Below, piece after piece: positions 39,461 through 47,115 of a DNA stretch of 47,115 nt. The translations under genes were made by a program, and so were the position numbers. Under the pieces are notes generated by a model that searched no databases, was not told where the DNA came from, and saw only the letters and a program-made list of their open reading frames with translations. The stretch is taken from NCBI GenBank assembly GCA_023131215.1, contig JAGLZV010000097.1, forward strand, positions 1-47,115. Direction: 5' to 3'. Position 1 is the stretch's first letter, and the number at the start of each line of letters is the position of its first letter. This DNA comes from Candidatus Methanophagales archaeon (GTDB taxonomy: Archaea; Halobacteriota; Syntropharchaeia; Alkanophagales; Methanospirareceae).

Positions 39461-40279
39461 TCAGGCGCTTTTTGTCCCCGCTTTTAAACTCCTTGCAAAC
39501 TCCTCTATCCCTTTAAGCATACTCTTTCTGCCTTCTAATCCCGATCCAAAACCCTGCTCTATTATTCTTATGAATGCACTACCCACGATTGCACCGTCTG
39601 CGACCTCGCAAACCGCTCTTACGTGCTCTGGTTTTGAAATGCCAAATCCAACCGCCAGAGGTACATGTCTATCTCTTGATAATTCCATTTCCTTTATCCT
39701 TCCGATATGAGGGCTTATCGAATCAGAAAGCTTCTCCCTCGCTCCCGTTACGCCAAGCAGCGATACCACATAAATAAATCCTGATGCAGCGTCCATAATC
39801 TTCGCCATTCTCTTCTCAGTGGTCGTAGGTGCAACGAGAAATATCAAATCAGTTTCATATCCCTCGCATATTCTTAGCAGCGGTTTTGCCTCCTCTACTG
39901 GTAAATCCGGCACCACTAATCCCGCTATCCCCGCTGATTCACAATCCCTTACGAATTCCTCCAGCCCTCTTTGTAACACCAGATTGTAATAAGTAAGGCA
40001 AACTTTTTCCACTCCTTTTATTCCCGCAGCGACTTCAAAATATAAATCCGGATTCATTCCTGCTCTCAAACTGCTTTCACTCGCTCGCTGTATCGTAACA
40101 CCATCTGCAATAGGGTCAGAGAAAGGCAAACCAAGCTCCAAAATGTCCACTCCTCCTTTAATTAAAGCGTCTGCTATCTCCTTGGTATCTTCGGCAGTGG
40201 GATAGCCCGCGGTCACGAAGCCTATCAATGCTTTCTCATTCTTTTTCCTCAGTTCGTTGAATTTGTTTTCCAAACTCAT
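39461..40279 (-). CDS. trpA: Tryptophan synthase alpha chain
   Basis: A 272-residue TIM-barrel enzyme. The catalytic Glu is in ILELGLPFSDPIADG (about 48-62) and the Asp in LVVPDLPVEEA. YVVSLLGVTGAR and LAVGFGISKPEHV mark the phosphate-binding loops. It splits indole-3-glycerol phosphate to indole for the beta chain. trpB is not in the window beside it. The ATG at 40279 is preferred (AAAGG 6 nt upstream); a second ATG at 40285 adds two residues. The length is normal. Confidence 0.95.
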   Translation of the reverse strand: MSLENKFNELRKKNEKALIGFVTAGYPTAEDTKEIADALIKGGVDILELGLPFSDPIADGVTIQRASESSLRAGMNPDLYFEVAAGIKGVEKVCLTYYNLVLQRGLEEFVRDCESAGIAGLVVPDLPVEEAKPLLRICEGYETDLIFLVAPTTTEKRMAKIMDAASGFIYVVSLLGVTGAREKLSDSISPHIGRIKEMELSRDRHVPLAVGFGISKPEHVRAVCEVADGAIVGSAFIRIIEQGFGSGLEGRKSMLKGIEEFARSLKAGTKSA

Positions 40280-40415
40280 ATTCATCCTTTCATCAACCTC
40301 TTAACTTCTCCACAAATCCTTTTACGTCTTTCACTAATAAAAAGGGTGAGTTATTTATTATTTTCTTCTCTCGAAGTTTCCTGCAGGATCAGAAAGAGCA
40401 GTTTTCGCACAAATT

Positions 40416-43064
40416 TTAAAATTCCAGCTTCAAAGTAACTATCTCAAAAGGTTTTATCGTCAACCCTATTCTTTCGCCCTCTATTTTCAACTCCTTTTTC
40501 ACTTCCTCGTCCTCTTCCTCCAGCAAGTTCACTGCCCTGACCGCCTTTGGCTCTCTAAACAGTGTTATTTCAGCATCCGTCTCTTCTCCATTCGTTTCGT
40601 AAAATCGCAAGATCACTTCATCCCCATCCTCCGCTTTTTTCAGCGCGGATAAAACCACATTTTCAGGCTCTATTTTCAAAAAAGACCGTTTCAAAGGAAG
40701 TTTTTTGTCCTCCCGCAATTGTATTGCATCCAAATGACAGTTAAACTCAAAAGCATATTTGTAGGACGAAGCTTCACGCCAATCTCCTTTGTGCGGATAA
40801 ATGGAATATCTGAATTCATATCTTCTCAACTCCTGCGCATCCGGAACCGGTATTGCAGGACCTGTCCTGCCATCTGAGGACAGCATTAAAACGCTTCTTA
40901 GCAGTGTTAAATAGACGTCACCATCTCTTACCTCGTTTTCCGGTATCCCCCTGTGTATCACGGTTAAGCCCTTCTTTCCATCGGAATAATCAAGCCATTT
41001 CAGCGAGGGGAATACACCACAGGGTTCTTCCACCCACTCCTCTTTTGGCTTATAGTACCACTGGTCTGTCGGTCGAGAAACAACGCCAAATTGACTCCCG
41101 CAGGCATAAGTCAAAGATTTCATATCTGTGGAGAACCTGACCCTGAGCCGTGCCCTCGGATGCTTGTCCACTACGGTCGTGATGAAATCTATTCTCGGAA
41201 TGTCTTTATAAACTATTATTTTCTTTGAACATTCGAGGAATTTATGCCGCCATATACGTGGCTCCATTTTCTCCGTCAATCGGTACGGCCAGCGTAGCGA
41301 AAAATAATTTGTCTCGACGTTGATAACACGTCTCAAAGGACTTTTATCTATCCTAAAGTCCTCCACCCTGAACGAGCCATACTTCACTCCTTCTCCCTTT
41401 TCTGTTTTCAATGGGATACCCAGTGTTTGCCGGTGGTAGTAAAGGTCGCCGGTTTCTTCCTCCAGCACAAGCTCATTTGCCGTGCAAAGCTTCTCGCGCT
41501 CGCCGCAAATCACGTCAACCAAACCCGTACCTGGGTCCACATCAACCCAAAAGAATCTGTTTTGTATGGTGTTCCCCCTTATCATGATAAAATTCGGGTC
41601 ATAACGATACCGTTTCGGCTCCCGCTCAAGGATTTTATACACCTTGTAGCCCACGGCAGGAACCGTAGGAGCAAATCCTATCCGAGCATATCTCAACGTG
41701 TCATCCTCATACCTCGCAAATTTTATGACTTCCACATCTATCTCCTCTTCTCCGCTTTTTAATCCTTTTATCGTTACCACTTTACCTCTGTCAAAGTTCA
41801 AATCCATCTCTACCCAGTTCCTCACTTCCCACGACAGCGAATTAAATACTATTATATCTCCATATTCATGCATCATCAATGGCAGCATAGGGATATTTTT
41901 GGGTTCAACCCCTACCCCTTCCTCCGATTCCGCCTCTATTACTTGAATATGTGTGCGAAGGCATCGGGCAGTCATTTCAGTATTGAAAAAGCCACGGAAG
42001 TGCCTCACCTCATCGTAACCCGCATCCATACCCGTTCCAGGAGCCACGTCATGAAATGCAATGTACAAAATTTTACGCCAGCAATTTCTCGCATCCTCAG
42101 AAGGATAGGGATTATTCAGGAGGTAGTTTATTGTACCCCATCGCTCGCAGCACGTCAACCAACCCTCATACTCGCAAAGCATCTGTTTTAGCCACATTCT
42201 GCTCGAGCAGCAATTTGGAAACACCTCTGAATACTTACCTGAATACATCTCTCCTTTCCTCACGTCCATCTTAATATCTTGGTCTTCTATTTCGTCCTCC
42301 AGTGCTTCAAAGAATTCACCCGGCGTAGCTATCTTCATCTCCGCTACTTCTCTTTTCTTCTCATTCCATTCCCTCACAGCCTCCGGTGTTTCCGGTTGCG
42401 GCATCGTAACTCCACTCCCGGAAGGCATCAGGATACGAGAGGTTGCCGCCAGGGCCTTGAGTTTCTCATAGCTTTCCTCCAGCTTTGTCAAGTCCAATCC
42501 TGCCCTGTATCCTAAAGGCATCCAGTGAGCTAAAATCCTCGTGCCATCCAAACCCTCCCAGAGGAATTCCGAAGGTTTTCTCTTTGATGCCCCTCTTCTG
42601 AATGCAACATACCTGTATCCCGATTTCTTGTATATCTGCGGTAGCTGGGCATTCAAACCAAAGCTGTCTGCCTGCCACATTACCGGGACGTCAACCCCGA
42701 ACTTCTCCTTCACGTATCTTTTACCAAGCAGGATTTCTCTTATCAACGTTTCTCCATCCGGAAGCATCGTATCTGCCATCAGGTATTCCCCGTCGGCAAT
42801 CTCTATCGCACCTTCCTTTATGCTCTTCGCAATCTTTGAGAATACTTCCGGATACCTCTTCTCCATCTCCTCCAGCAGAAAGGTTTGTTCTATCAGGAAC
42901 TTGTAATCAGTCTTTTCAATAAGCTCAGCCACCTCCTTCAGAATGGACACCATGTTGATGTAAAAATAGTCCTCCTTCGTGAAGACCCAGATAGCATCAT
43001 AATGCGTGTGGGGGACGAGATAAATCGTATCTTTTTCTTCTCCTTCTTTCTTTCCGTTTGTCAT
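40416..43064 (-). CDS. GH38 alpha-mannosidase
   Basis: An 882-residue glycoside hydrolase of family 38. The first zinc site is LVPHTHYDAIW (about 16-26) and the nucleophile Asp is in VMWQADSFGLNAQLPQI. A further zinc His lies in the helical region (IAFHDVAPGTGMDAGYDEV). Beta-sandwich domains follow to the end. It removes alpha-linked mannose from glycans or glycosides. There is no signal peptide, so it probably works in the cytoplasm. The gene stands alone between trpA and the chemotaxis cluster. Confidence 0.9.
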   Translation of the reverse strand: MTNGKKEGEEKDTIYLVPHTHYDAIWVFTKEDYFYINMVSILKEVAELIEKTDYKFLIEQTFLLEEMEKRYPEVFSKIAKSIKEGAIEIADGEYLMADTMLPDGETLIREILLGKRYVKEKFGVDVPVMWQADSFGLNAQLPQIYKKSGYRYVAFRRGASKRKPSEFLWEGLDGTRILAHWMPLGYRAGLDLTKLEESYEKLKALAATSRILMPSGSGVTMPQPETPEAVREWNEKKREVAEMKIATPGEFFEALEDEIEDQDIKMDVRKGEMYSGKYSEVFPNCCSSRMWLKQMLCEYEGWLTCCERWGTINYLLNNPYPSEDARNCWRKILYIAFHDVAPGTGMDAGYDEVRHFRGFFNTEMTARCLRTHIQVIEAESEEGVGVEPKNIPMLPLMMHEYGDIIVFNSLSWEVRNWVEMDLNFDRGKVVTIKGLKSGEEEIDVEVIKFARYEDDTLRYARIGFAPTVPAVGYKVYKILEREPKRYRYDPNFIMIRGNTIQNRFFWVDVDPGTGLVDVICGEREKLCTANELVLEEETGDLYYHRQTLGIPLKTEKGEGVKYGSFRVEDFRIDKSPLRRVINVETNYFSLRWPYRLTEKMEPRIWRHKFLECSKKIIVYKDIPRIDFITTVVDKHPRARLRVRFSTDMKSLTYACGSQFGVVSRPTDQWYYKPKEEWVEEPCGVFPSLKWLDYSDGKKGLTVIHRGIPENEVRDGDVYLTLLRSVLMLSSDGRTGPAIPVPDAQELRRYEFRYSIYPHKGDWREASSYKYAFEFNCHLDAIQLREDKKLPLKRSFLKIEPENVVLSALKKAEDGDEVILRFYETNGEETDAEITLFREPKAVRAVNLLEEEDEEVKKELKIEGERIGLTIKPFEIVTLKLEF

Positions 43065-43180
43065 AGCTCGCAGTTAATATCAATTATTAAACATAGCTAC
43101 AATAAAAGAAGAATAAAAATTTAAATGCGTTTGCTATATATAATAAATTATCATCAAACGAAAGGGGTGTGAGCGGTATA

Positions 43181-45085
43181 ATGGTTCAACAAGAACAAAA
43201 AGGAAAATACAAAATTATCGTAATGGCTACCCTTTTAGGTATTTGCTGCTTTCTCACTTATTACTTTCGTGTGCATGAAGTCTACACAGTTTTTACTCAC
43301 TTCTTTTACATTCCGATTATCTTAGCATCGTTGTGGTGGAGAAGAAAGGGTTTAGCTGTGGCGATATCTTTAGCGGGGTTGCTAATTTTCAGTCATCTTT
43401 TTATTGGAATGGAGGCGGAGACTATTTATGATTTGATGCGATCTTCTATGTTTATTAATGATTTAATGCGATCTTCTATGTTTGTGGTTATTGCCCTGGT
43501 GACTGCTATGTTAAGTGAGCGGATTGCGAAGATGATTGATAGCCTCAATCTAATTGGCGGTGAAGTAGCGAGGGTAGCAAGGGAAGTAGGAGTAGAAGGG
43601 AATCTTGGCGCGCAGGGGGAAGTGCCGGATGTTGCAGGGGTTTGGAAAGAGCTGACTGATAATGTGAACATGCTGTCTGCAAACCTGAGAGACCAGGTTA
43701 GAGATATTGCGAAGGTAGCCACCGCATTAGCCAGTGGTGACCTCACACAAAAAATCACGGTGGATGCAAAAGGAGAGCTACTGGAGCTAAAAGACACAAT
43801 CAACAGCATGGTTGACCGTCTCAATCTAATTGGCGGTGAAATAACAAGAGTAGCAAGGGAAGTAGGAGTAGAAGGGAATCTTGGCGTGCAGGTGGAAGTG
43901 CCGGGTGTTGCGGGAGCTTGGAAGGAGCTGACTGATAATGTGAACATGCTGGCTGCAAACGTGGCAAATCAGGTTAGAGATATTGCTAAGGTAGCCACCG
44001 CATTAGCCAATGGTGACCTCACACAAAAAATCACGGTGGATGCAAAAGGGGAGCTACTGGAGCTAAAGGACACAATCAACAGCATGGTTGATAGTCTCAA
44101 CGACCTTGTTACCCGGGTGAGGGATTCCGCAAATAGGGTTGCCTCAGCCGCTCAGAATTGCAGAGCCTCGGATGCCGAGATGAGCACATCCATAACACAG
44201 GTAGCAGCAGCAGTGCAGCAGATAGCAAAGGGTGCACAGGAGCAGGCACAGAAGACAGAGGCGACATTCAGGTCTGTTGAGCAGATTTCAAAGGCTGCTT
44301 CCGAGGTATCCGACAGAGTGGAAGAGGTGAACAAGGCAACATCTGCTGCGAATGAGAGTTGCCAGAGATGTCGTAAAACAGCGGATGAGGTTGCCGAAAG
44401 CATGCAGAGAATATCAGAGGTGGCAGAGAAAACATCAGCAACAGTTGATGGCATGACGCAGAGGGCTGAGGAAATTACTAAGACACTGGGTGTTATCACA
44501 GATATCGCATCTCAGACAAACCTGCTTGCATCGAATGCCGCAATAGAGGCTACGAGAGCTGGTGAGGCAGGCAGGGGTTTCGCTGTGGTTGCAGGAGAAG
44601 TGCGCAGGCTTGCAGAGAGCAGCAAAAAATCCGCAGATGAGATTGCAGAACTTGTGAAGTCTGTACAGAAGGAAACAGTATCTGCTTCTGAGGCGGCGAA
44701 AACAATGGCAGAAATTGTAACAGCAGGCATGGAAGCAACAGCTAAAAGCCCACCAATTCGTGATAACGTCACATTTACAATGAAGCAGACATTAAATGCA
44801 GCACAGGCGATTTCAGAAGCAGCAGCCCAGCAGAAAACGAGTATTGAATCTATTGTAAAGATGGTGGAGAAGGTATCCACGATTGCTGAGGAAACAGCAT
44901 CAAGTTCTGAGGAATCTGCAGCATCTGCCCAGCAACTAACCTCCGCTATGGAAGAGCTTACAACTTCAGGTCAGGAGCTGGCAGGCATTGCCGCAGAACT
45001 CCAGGATGCAGTAACAAGGTTCAAACTCGGTGGTGAAGCAGTGGAGGTTAAAGCAGCCAAAAAAGTGCCAAGAGAAAATAAATAA
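43181..45085 (+). CDS. Methyl-accepting chemotaxis protein with tandem HAMP domains
   Basis: A 634-residue receptor. Four hydrophobic segments (about 12-110) form a membrane sensor with little outside it. Then come four HAMP-like units in two near-identical pairs (VARVAREVGVEGNLG... WKELTDNVNML... IAKVATALASGDLTQKI), the poly-HAMP pattern of Nik1-type proteins. The signalling tip DIASQTNLLASNAAIEATRAGEAGRGFAVVAGEVRRL is intact. The DNA shows a 276-nt tandem repeat (43544-44095) and a short duplication encoding DLMRSSMF twice. The ATG at 43181 is preferred, with GGGGTG upstream. CheW follows 17 nt later. Confidence 0.9.
   Translation: MVQQEQKGKYKIIVMATLLGICCFLTYYFRVHEVYTVFTHFFYIPIILASLWWRRKGLAVAISLAGLLIFSHLFIGMEAETIYDLMRSSMFINDLMRSSMFVVIALVTAMLSERIAKMIDSLNLIGGEVARVAREVGVEGNLGAQGEVPDVAGVWKELTDNVNMLSANLRDQVRDIAKVATALASGDLTQKITVDAKGELLELKDTINSMVDRLNLIGGEITRVAREVGVEGNLGVQVEVPGVAGAWKELTDNVNMLAANVANQVRDIAKVATALANGDLTQKITVDAKGELLELKDTINSMVDSLNDLVTRVRDSANRVASAAQNCRASDAEMSTSITQVAAAVQQIAKGAQEQAQKTEATFRSVEQISKAASEVSDRVEEVNKATSAANESCQRCRKTADEVAESMQRISEVAEKTSATVDGMTQRAEEITKTLGVITDIASQTNLLASNAAIEATRAGEAGRGFAVVAGEVRRLAESSKKSADEIAELVKSVQKETVSASEAAKTMAEIVTAGMEATAKSPPIRDNVTFTMKQTLNAAQAISEAAAQQKTSIESIVKMVEKVSTIAEETASSSEESAASAQQLTSAMEELTTSGQELAGIAAELQDAVTRFKLGGEAVEVKAAKKVPRENK
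43544..44095 (+). repeat. 276-nt tandem repeat within the receptor gene
   Basis: ctcaatctaattggcggtga recurs at 43544 and 43820, and most of the 276-nt unit is identical in both copies. Each unit encodes two HAMP domains (92 residues). High identity at DNA level points to recent duplication or ongoing gene conversion. Confidence 0.85.
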
Positions 45086-45102
45086 TGGGGTTGCGATAAT
45101 AC

Positions 45103-45567
45103 ATGCCAGGAGAAAGAACCGTTACAGATGCAGAGGAGACGAAACCTTATGTAATCTTCAGACTTGGAGATGAGGAATTCGGCGTGGATGTGATGAACAT
45201 AAAGGAAATTGCAAAGATAACAACAATTACAAGGGTTCCTCGCTCCGCCGATTTTATTGAGGGCGTAATAAATCTCAGGGGCTGCCTGGCAACAGTCATA
45301 AACCTCAGGAAAAGGTTTGGTTTTGAGCCTAAGGAAATAGATGCGGATTCAAGGATAATTATAGCAGAGTTTGAGGACAACCTTATTGGAATGCTTGTTG
45401 ATGCTGCAACAGAGGTATTGAGGATTCCTGTATCCAATATTGAGGCAACGCCTGAGAAGGTTACAACAGAGATTTCCGAGGAGTATCTGAGTGGTGTGGG
45501 CAAGGTTGAGAACCGGCGCATCATCTTACTTGACCTGAAACAAGTGTTGGCGGAGAAGGAAGGATGA
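45103..45567 (+). CDS. cheW: Chemotaxis adaptor CheW
   Basis: A 154-residue protein with the CheW fold: YVIFRLGDEEFGVDVMNIKEIAKITTITRVPRSADFIEGVINLRG, then LATVINLRKRFGF and IGMLVDAATEVLRIP. It couples receptors to the CheA kinase. It lies 17 nt after the receptor stop and would be co-transcribed. CheA itself is not in the window. The length is normal and motifs are intact. Confidence 0.94.
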   Translation: MPGERTVTDAEETKPYVIFRLGDEEFGVDVMNIKEIAKITTITRVPRSADFIEGVINLRGCLATVINLRKRFGFEPKEIDADSRIIIAEFEDNLIGMLVDAATEVLRIPVSNIEATPEKVTTEISEEYLSGVGKVENRRIILLDLKQVLAEKEG

Positions 45568-45589
45568 GGATGACGATGCATGATAAAAT

Positions 45590-45626
45590 GTTTCTTTGAT
45601 CAAACTTTCTTTTCAAGAAAGTTTGT
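45590..45626. terminator. Hairpin of the AT-rich repeat family after cheW
   Basis: CAAACTTTCTT-ttc-AAGAAAGTTTG (45601-45625) preceded by tttctttgat, the same sequence found at 14391-14425 and 36171-36190. It could end or attenuate transcripts between cheW and cheY, or simply be a repeat copy. Confidence 0.5.
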
Positions 45627-45655
45627 GTTATAAAAAGGAGGGGAACAAATAAGAA

Positions 45656-46048
45656 ATGGAAAAGGGGAAGGGAAAGGAAAAGGAAAAGACAAGAATATTG
45701 TTAGTGGACGATTCTACATACATAAGGACGGTTCTTGGCAGCATAATAACCGAGGCTGGATTTGAAGTCGCAGGCGAAGCCGCAGATGGCGAAGAGGCAA
45801 TTCGGAAGTATATGAACCTCAAACCCGACTTGGTATTGATGGACGTTATAATGGAACCCATGAACGGAAATGCAGCGACGAAGGCGATACTTGATACAGA
45901 CCCTGAGGCGAAGATATTGATGGTTACGGTGTTGGAAGACAAAGACATACTTGCGGATTTGATGCGGATAGGAGCAAAAGGCTATATCACAAAACCTTTT
46001 TCAAAAAATAAAATTGCAGAGAAAATAAAGGAGATTATGGGGGAATAG
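45656..46048 (+). CDS. cheY: Response regulator CheY
   Basis: A 130-residue receiver domain after a basic N-terminus (KGKGKEKEK). The acidic pair is D18-D19 (LLVDDS), the phosphorylation site D63 (LVLMDV), the switch Thr T91 (MVTV) and Lys K113 (ITKPF). It carries the phosphate signal to the motor switch. GGAGGGGA precedes the ATG. It lies between cheW and the CheC-like gene. Confidence 0.92.
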   Translation: MEKGKGKEKEKTRILLVDDSTYIRTVLGSIITEAGFEVAGEAADGEEAIRKYMNLKPDLVLMDVIMEPMNGNAATKAILDTDPEAKILMVTVLEDKDILADLMRIGAKGYITKPFSKNKIAEKIKEIMGE

Positions 46049-46055
46049 AAAAGGG

Positions 46056-46083
46056 GATGCAGGATGCAAGATACAGGATACAA
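46056..46083 (+). repeat. Short GATACAGGATACAAG-type repeat
   Basis: Runs of gatgcaggatgcaagataca and gatacaag lie between cheY and the CheC-like gene. The same motif occurs at 46686-46735 and near 14899-14925. Confidence 0.5.
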
Positions 46084-46110
46084 GAGGGGTTATAAAAGGA
46101 GGGGGTAAAG

Positions 46111-46686
46111 TTGCCTGAAATAGAAAAAGAAGGAAATGGATTCGAAGAAGAAATGCTGGAGCAAATATTGAAGACTGCCGCTTTAAAGTCCCTGATTTAT
46201 TTGCAATTCTTTATTGGCAGACTGATCAAAGTCGAATCGCTATCCATCCACTGGACAGCTAAGCAATTAAGAATAGGAAAGGATTATGTTATATCCGGGA
46301 TAGAGTTAAGAGCGAAAAGTGAGCTGGTTGGAAGCATATACCTTATATTTCCATTCGAAATCGCACACCGACTTACAAAAGATATGTACGGGGAGTTGAT
46401 TCCGGAGATTTATCATAAACATGTTTTAGATATGGTCGAGGAGATGACCAATATTGTTTCTGTTCCTCTCAGTGAGACCGCCACTTTTTTTTCACGTAAT
46501 ACGCCTGTCATTCCTTCGGTTGCTCGTATAGTCGGCTACGATGAATTCAAATCTTTACCGTTAGCGGAGGCATTGGCTTTAGAATTAAAAATGGATGGCG
46601 AAATGAACGGGAATATATACTTTGTGATGGAGGAAGGAACCGTAAAGAAACTAAAGAGAATGCTGAGAAGGAGGGAGAGGGAGTAG
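46111..46686 (+). CDS. CheC/CheX-like phosphatase-type protein
   Basis: A 191-residue protein starting at TTG with GGAGGGGGT about 5 nt before it. The central part (YVISGIELRAKSELVGSIYLIFPFEIAHRLTKDM... LDMVEEMTNIVS) follows the CheX/CheC pattern of strand pairs and a helix with E-x-x-N-x-x, where E and N act in CheY-P dephosphorylation. A second such helix is less clear. Its position after cheY supports a role in signal removal. The call is by weak similarity and context. Confidence 0.6.
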   Translation: MPEIEKEGNGFEEEMLEQILKTAALKSLIYLQFFIGRLIKVESLSIHWTAKQLRIGKDYVISGIELRAKSELVGSIYLIFPFEIAHRLTKDMYGELIPEIYHKHVLDMVEEMTNIVSVPLSETATFFSRNTPVIPSVARIVGYDEFKSLPLAEALALELKMDGEMNGNIYFVMEEGTVKKLKRMLRRRERE

Positions 46687-46735
46687 ATACAGGATACAAG
46701 ATGCAGGATACATAATACAGGATGCAAGATGCGGG
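46686..46735 (+). repeat. Short tandem repeat of GATACAGGAT units
   Basis: A succession of gatacaggatacaagatgca and ggatacataatacaggatgc units with a period of about 7-10 nt follows the CheC-like gene. The last units run into the ribosome-binding site of the next gene. Confidence 0.6.
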
Positions 46736-46742
46736 GAGGGAG

Positions 46743-46982
46743 ATGGCATTTCAGACGTATAAGGATTTGGAAATATATCAATTGAGCCATGAATTGGCAA
46801 TTAAAATTCACAAGGTAAGCCTTAGCTTGCCGAAATTTGAATTATATGAAGAAGGGAGTCAAGTGAGGAGAGCGGCTAAGTCCATTCCAGCCAATATCGT
46901 TGAGGGATTTGGTCGCAGGCGATATAAAAATGAATTTATCAGATTTCTCACATTCGCATTAGCATCATGTGATGAAAGGTAG
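46743..46982 (+). pseudogene. Four-helix-bundle (S23-type) gene truncated by an insertion
   Basis: The 79 visible residues match the start of four-helix-bundle (23S rRNA intervening-sequence) proteins: FQTYKDLEIYQLSHELAIKIH, LRR/VRRAAKSIPANIVEGFGRR, NEFIRFLTFALASCDE. The family normally has about 115-125 residues with one more helix. The frame ends at a TAG at 46980-46982 made by the end of an insertion sequence. GGGGAGGG precedes the ATG at 46743. Confidence 0.75.
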
Positions 46983-47115
46983 TGTCCTAACGTGCAGTTG
47001 ATATATAGGTAGATTAGCTACCTATATTTATGACAAATAACAAATTAGAGGCAGATCCTAAAAAGGAGTTTTGCTCTGATCCAAACTGCCGTGATTACGG
47101 CAAACGGGGTGTGGG
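46979..47115 (+). mobile_element. Left end of an insertion sequence, cut by the window edge
   Basis: Starts where the four-helix gene breaks (gtagtgtcctaacgtgcag). A perfect dyad TATAGGTAG-attag-CTACCTATA (47004-47026) and a TATA-like gatatata lie before a transposase-like frame at 47030. The other end is outside the window, so the family cannot be confirmed. Confidence 0.6.
47030..47115 (+). CDS. Transposase-like protein, N-terminal part only
   Basis: Twenty-eight residues are visible: MTNNKLEADPKKEFCSDPNC and then RDYGKRGV. The C-x-D-P-x-C-x-D-Y-G-K-R-G pattern is a zinc-knuckle start common in archaeal and bacterial transposases with N-terminal helix-turn-helix domains. It lies within the insertion sequence described above and runs off the edge. 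The exact IS family is not determined. Confidence 0.6.
   Translation, partial: MTNNKLEADPKKEFCSDPNCRDYGKRGV

Noticed and set aside
40310..40405. Short minus-strand frame upstream of trpA ending in KDVKGFVEKLRG
   Set aside because: Looks protein-like for 20-30 codons, but there is a stop upstream, no start signal and no identified family. It may be the tail of a lost gene.
43426..43947. Long minus-strand frame opposite the receptor gene
   Set aside because: Its repeats mirror the HAMP duplication of the real gene; it has serine/proline-rich nonsense composition.
43544..44095. Possible CRISPR-like regular repeat
   Set aside because: The two units are long coding repeats of HAMP domains, not short repeats with unique spacers. 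No CRISPR array or cas gene was seen anywhere in the window.

Overview
The window reads as euryarchaeal chromosome. Archaeal markers are a group II chaperonin, a class I CCA-adding enzyme, an RFC small-subunit homologue, a TtuA/NcsA-type tRNA thiolase, an MJ1316-domain protein, TATA-box promoters and a tRNA gene without an encoded CCA. The mix of methanogen-like housekeeping genes, many Feo proteins, defence genes and abundant short dispersed repeats would suit an anaerobic lineage related to methanogens or ANME archaea. That placement is inference, not demonstrated.

Layout. 0-4.5 kb: a worn accessory segment with a truncated methyltransferase, a zinc-ribbon protein, an MNT-HEPN toxin-antitoxin pair, an Mrr-type endonuclease, a large protein with a nuclease-like C-terminus and the stump of a restriction-modification gene. 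4.5-9.8 kb: one long minus-strand iron-transport operon carrying five FeoA modules on three polypeptides, FeoB in two overlapping frames, a small membrane protein, a secreted FmdE-like protein, a FeoC-like regulator and an ICMT-like membrane protein, with a metal-repressor-like palindrome upstream. 10-15 kb: a chaperonin paralogue lacking its catalytic aspartates, a broken CBS gene, a tRNA thiolase, a sugar nucleotidyltransferase and gatC. 15-20.5 kb: a fused restriction-methylation protein with its specificity subunit (BcgI-like layout), RadC and an MNT nucleotidyltransferase, with a duplicated promoter region. 20.5-22.6 kb: an antiporter, a CBS-pair protein and an MJ1316 protein.

22.6-31.7 kb is the most unusual part: a minus-strand series of small transcription units (HerA-NurA-D12 methyltransferase, nucleoside phosphorylase, SAM methyltransferase on a dead DUF3795 gene, DUF5615/DUF433 toxin-antitoxin, HNH-helical-repeat protein). 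They are separated by imperfect palindromes bounded by GCGTATAAC/GTTATACGC boxes that resemble integron attC sites. No integrase is in view.

31.9-43 kb returns to housekeeping genes: CCA-adding enzyme, purC, hisB, an RFC-like subunit with a degraded ATPase site and a repeat-encoded insert, moaA, an M50 protease, an unusual tRNA-Gln, trpA and a GH38 mannosidase. 43-47 kb holds a chemotaxis cluster (poly-HAMP receptor, CheW, CheY, CheC/CheX-like). The right edge is an insertion sequence that truncates a four-helix-bundle gene.

No CRISPR array or rRNA gene was seen. Function calls rest on motif recognition by eye; no alignment or database search was run.
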